Source: Pempheris klunzingeri (taxonomy: Eukaryota > Chordata > Actinopteri > Acropomatiformes > Pempheridae). From it: DNA of 64,000 nucleotides. Positions within the stretch are counted from its first letter, which is position 1. Every line of letters starts with the position of its first letter. The translations under genes were made by a program, and so were the position numbers. Under the pieces are notes generated by a model. That model searched no databases. It was given only the letters and a program-made list of their open reading frames with translations, and was not told the DNA's origin. Location: positions 3,791,501 through 3,855,500 of the forward strand of contig NC_092024.1 in the NCBI RefSeq assembly GCF_042242105.1, read 5' to 3'. Shown one piece after another: positions 62,955 through 64,000 of this stretch.

Positions 62955-63808
62955 TTACACAGTTGAAGTCTGCTCCCTTTTGGTCATCCCTGTGTCATTG
63001 TTGCTTTCGCTGGAGTCTCCATAGTCATGGAGGGAGGGAAACCCGACCCTCTGCTCAATCCAGCGGGCGACACTGAGCAGCTTCTTGTCCTGGAGGGAGG
63101 GGCCGATAAGCTGTAAGCCAATGGGAAGGCCCCGTCGTGATAAAGCGATCGGCACAGAAACAGCAGGGAGACCTGTGGTGAAGAAAAAGAGAGCTGAGGG
63201 AAGGTTCCGGTAAAGCCAATGATTAGGATCTCAAGGTTAGTTACAGGTTAGTTTGGAGAGTGATAAAAGGTGGGAGAAAGTTTAACTGAATGTAAACACA
63301 CACACATTTCTGCCATCAGACATTAACAGAGTAAAAAGAGAGAACTGCCTTTGCCTACAAATACTCATTTCCTCTTTTAATTTCACTTTGACATCTTTTC
63401 TCCACTGAGCCTTTGTTATAGGATGAAAGTAAGACGCATTTACTGAAATAGTTTTGGGGCGAAAAGTTTTCAGTCAAGCGTGTGTGGGTGTGTATACGTT
63501 ATGCGTGTGTGTCCATGCATGTGGAATATAAATGCTCCTGAACCCTCCCACACTTCCTACACATGCATGAACGGTTGTGCCTTGTTTTTCTTCTCTCTGT
63601 ACCTGCCACGTTGACGGGCTGCGTGAAGATGTCTTCCTGCGCGCTGCGTGTTCGGTTGTCTTCCTGTGTGAAGTCGGAGTAACAGGCCGCATCACTCAGC
63701 GTAGTGGGCGTCAGCAGCACATCCACACCTGAACCGAACACGCGCCTGAAGTCCTCTGCGATCAGCCGGCGAACCTTCTGGGCCTTTACAAAGTAGTGCT
63801 GGTAGTTC
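62955..63808 (-). CDS. qrsl1: Glutamyl-tRNA(Gln) amidotransferase subunit A, mitochondrial (C-terminal part)
   Basis: Two minus-strand exons, 63808-63603 and 63172-62955, encode the last 140 or so residues; the rest lies beyond base 64000. The first holds [33 protein letters not shown] and [18 protein letters not shown]. The second continues [20 protein letters not shown] and [13 protein letters not shown], typical of the amidase C-terminus. The stop is TAA (62955-62957). The protein is the amidase subunit of mitochondrial GatCAB, which converts misacylated Glu-tRNA-Gln to Gln-tRNA-Gln. Its catalytic Ser-cisSer-Lys triad is upstream of the window. The C-terminal tail after about FPSLHDYG is polar and differs from human. 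Bases 63809-64000 are intron. Confidence 0.93.
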
Positions 63809-64000
63809 CTGGCAAAATGAGGGCGAAGATGCAGACGGTTCATTCTTGCAGTTCTGGAAATATTGCGGCAGCTTGCAGCGCTCAGTTTTATTCTCTCTTT
63901 CATATTTCGCGAAAGATGACTTGCCAAATGTGCTCATAGCTGTACGGCCTAATGACAATAGAGATCTGAGATCAGAGAAAAGGTAAAAGCAATGAAGTGG

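Overview
The window is animal nuclear DNA, almost certainly from a ray-finned fish and probably a percomorph. It has GT-AG introns (many only 80-500 bp), AATAAA polyadenylation signals, abundant (CA)n/(GT)n microsatellites, Tc1-type transposon copies and vertebrate orthologues with conserved exon phases. All gene models were built by eye. Every one of the 62 introns modelled is GT-AG and keeps the reading frame.

Layout, left to right. 1-8.8 kb is non-genic and carries a 691-bp Tc1-like non-autonomous element (4903-5593) with intact inverted repeats and a TA duplication. KCNK5 (TASK-2 two-pore potassium channel, + strand, 5 exons, 528 aa) spans 8827-17753 with a 2.2-kb 3' UTR. A 5-kb gene-free stretch follows. 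RAB3GAP2 (non-catalytic Rab3GAP subunit, + strand, 35 exons, 1370 aa) spans 25221-40141. It faces, tail to tail, IARS2 (mitochondrial isoleucyl-tRNA synthetase, - strand, 23 exons, 1009 aa), which spans 41591-51758. About 0.7 kb beyond the IARS2 start, a small two-exon gene on the + strand (52480-53354) encodes an 86-aa GPI-anchored sialomucin-like protein that I read as CD24. The next 9 kb holds a decayed Tc1 transposon (about 55.7-57.2 kb), a duplicated ORF-bearing repeat and microsatellites. The last two exons of QRSL1 (mitochondrial GatA, - strand) end the window; the rest of that gene lies beyond base 64000.

Functionally, IARS2 and QRSL1 both serve mitochondrial translation, RAB3GAP2 acts in Rab3/Rab18 membrane traffic, KCNK5 is a pH-gated K+ channel and CD24 is a surface glycoprotein. 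There is no sign of a shared pathway. The neighbourhood joins genes that lie apart in human: KCNK5 on 6p21, RAB3GAP2/IARS2 on 1q41, CD24/QRSL1 on 6q21.

The most notable signal is in the introns. At least eight splice acceptors of RAB3GAP2 and IARS2 have a (GT)n or (CTGTGT)n tract close upstream, in the region where a polypyrimidine tract is normally found. One RAB3GAP2 exon is also bracketed by complementary (GT)n and (CA)n arms. I saw no prokaryotic-style system, CRISPR array, tRNA or rRNA gene.
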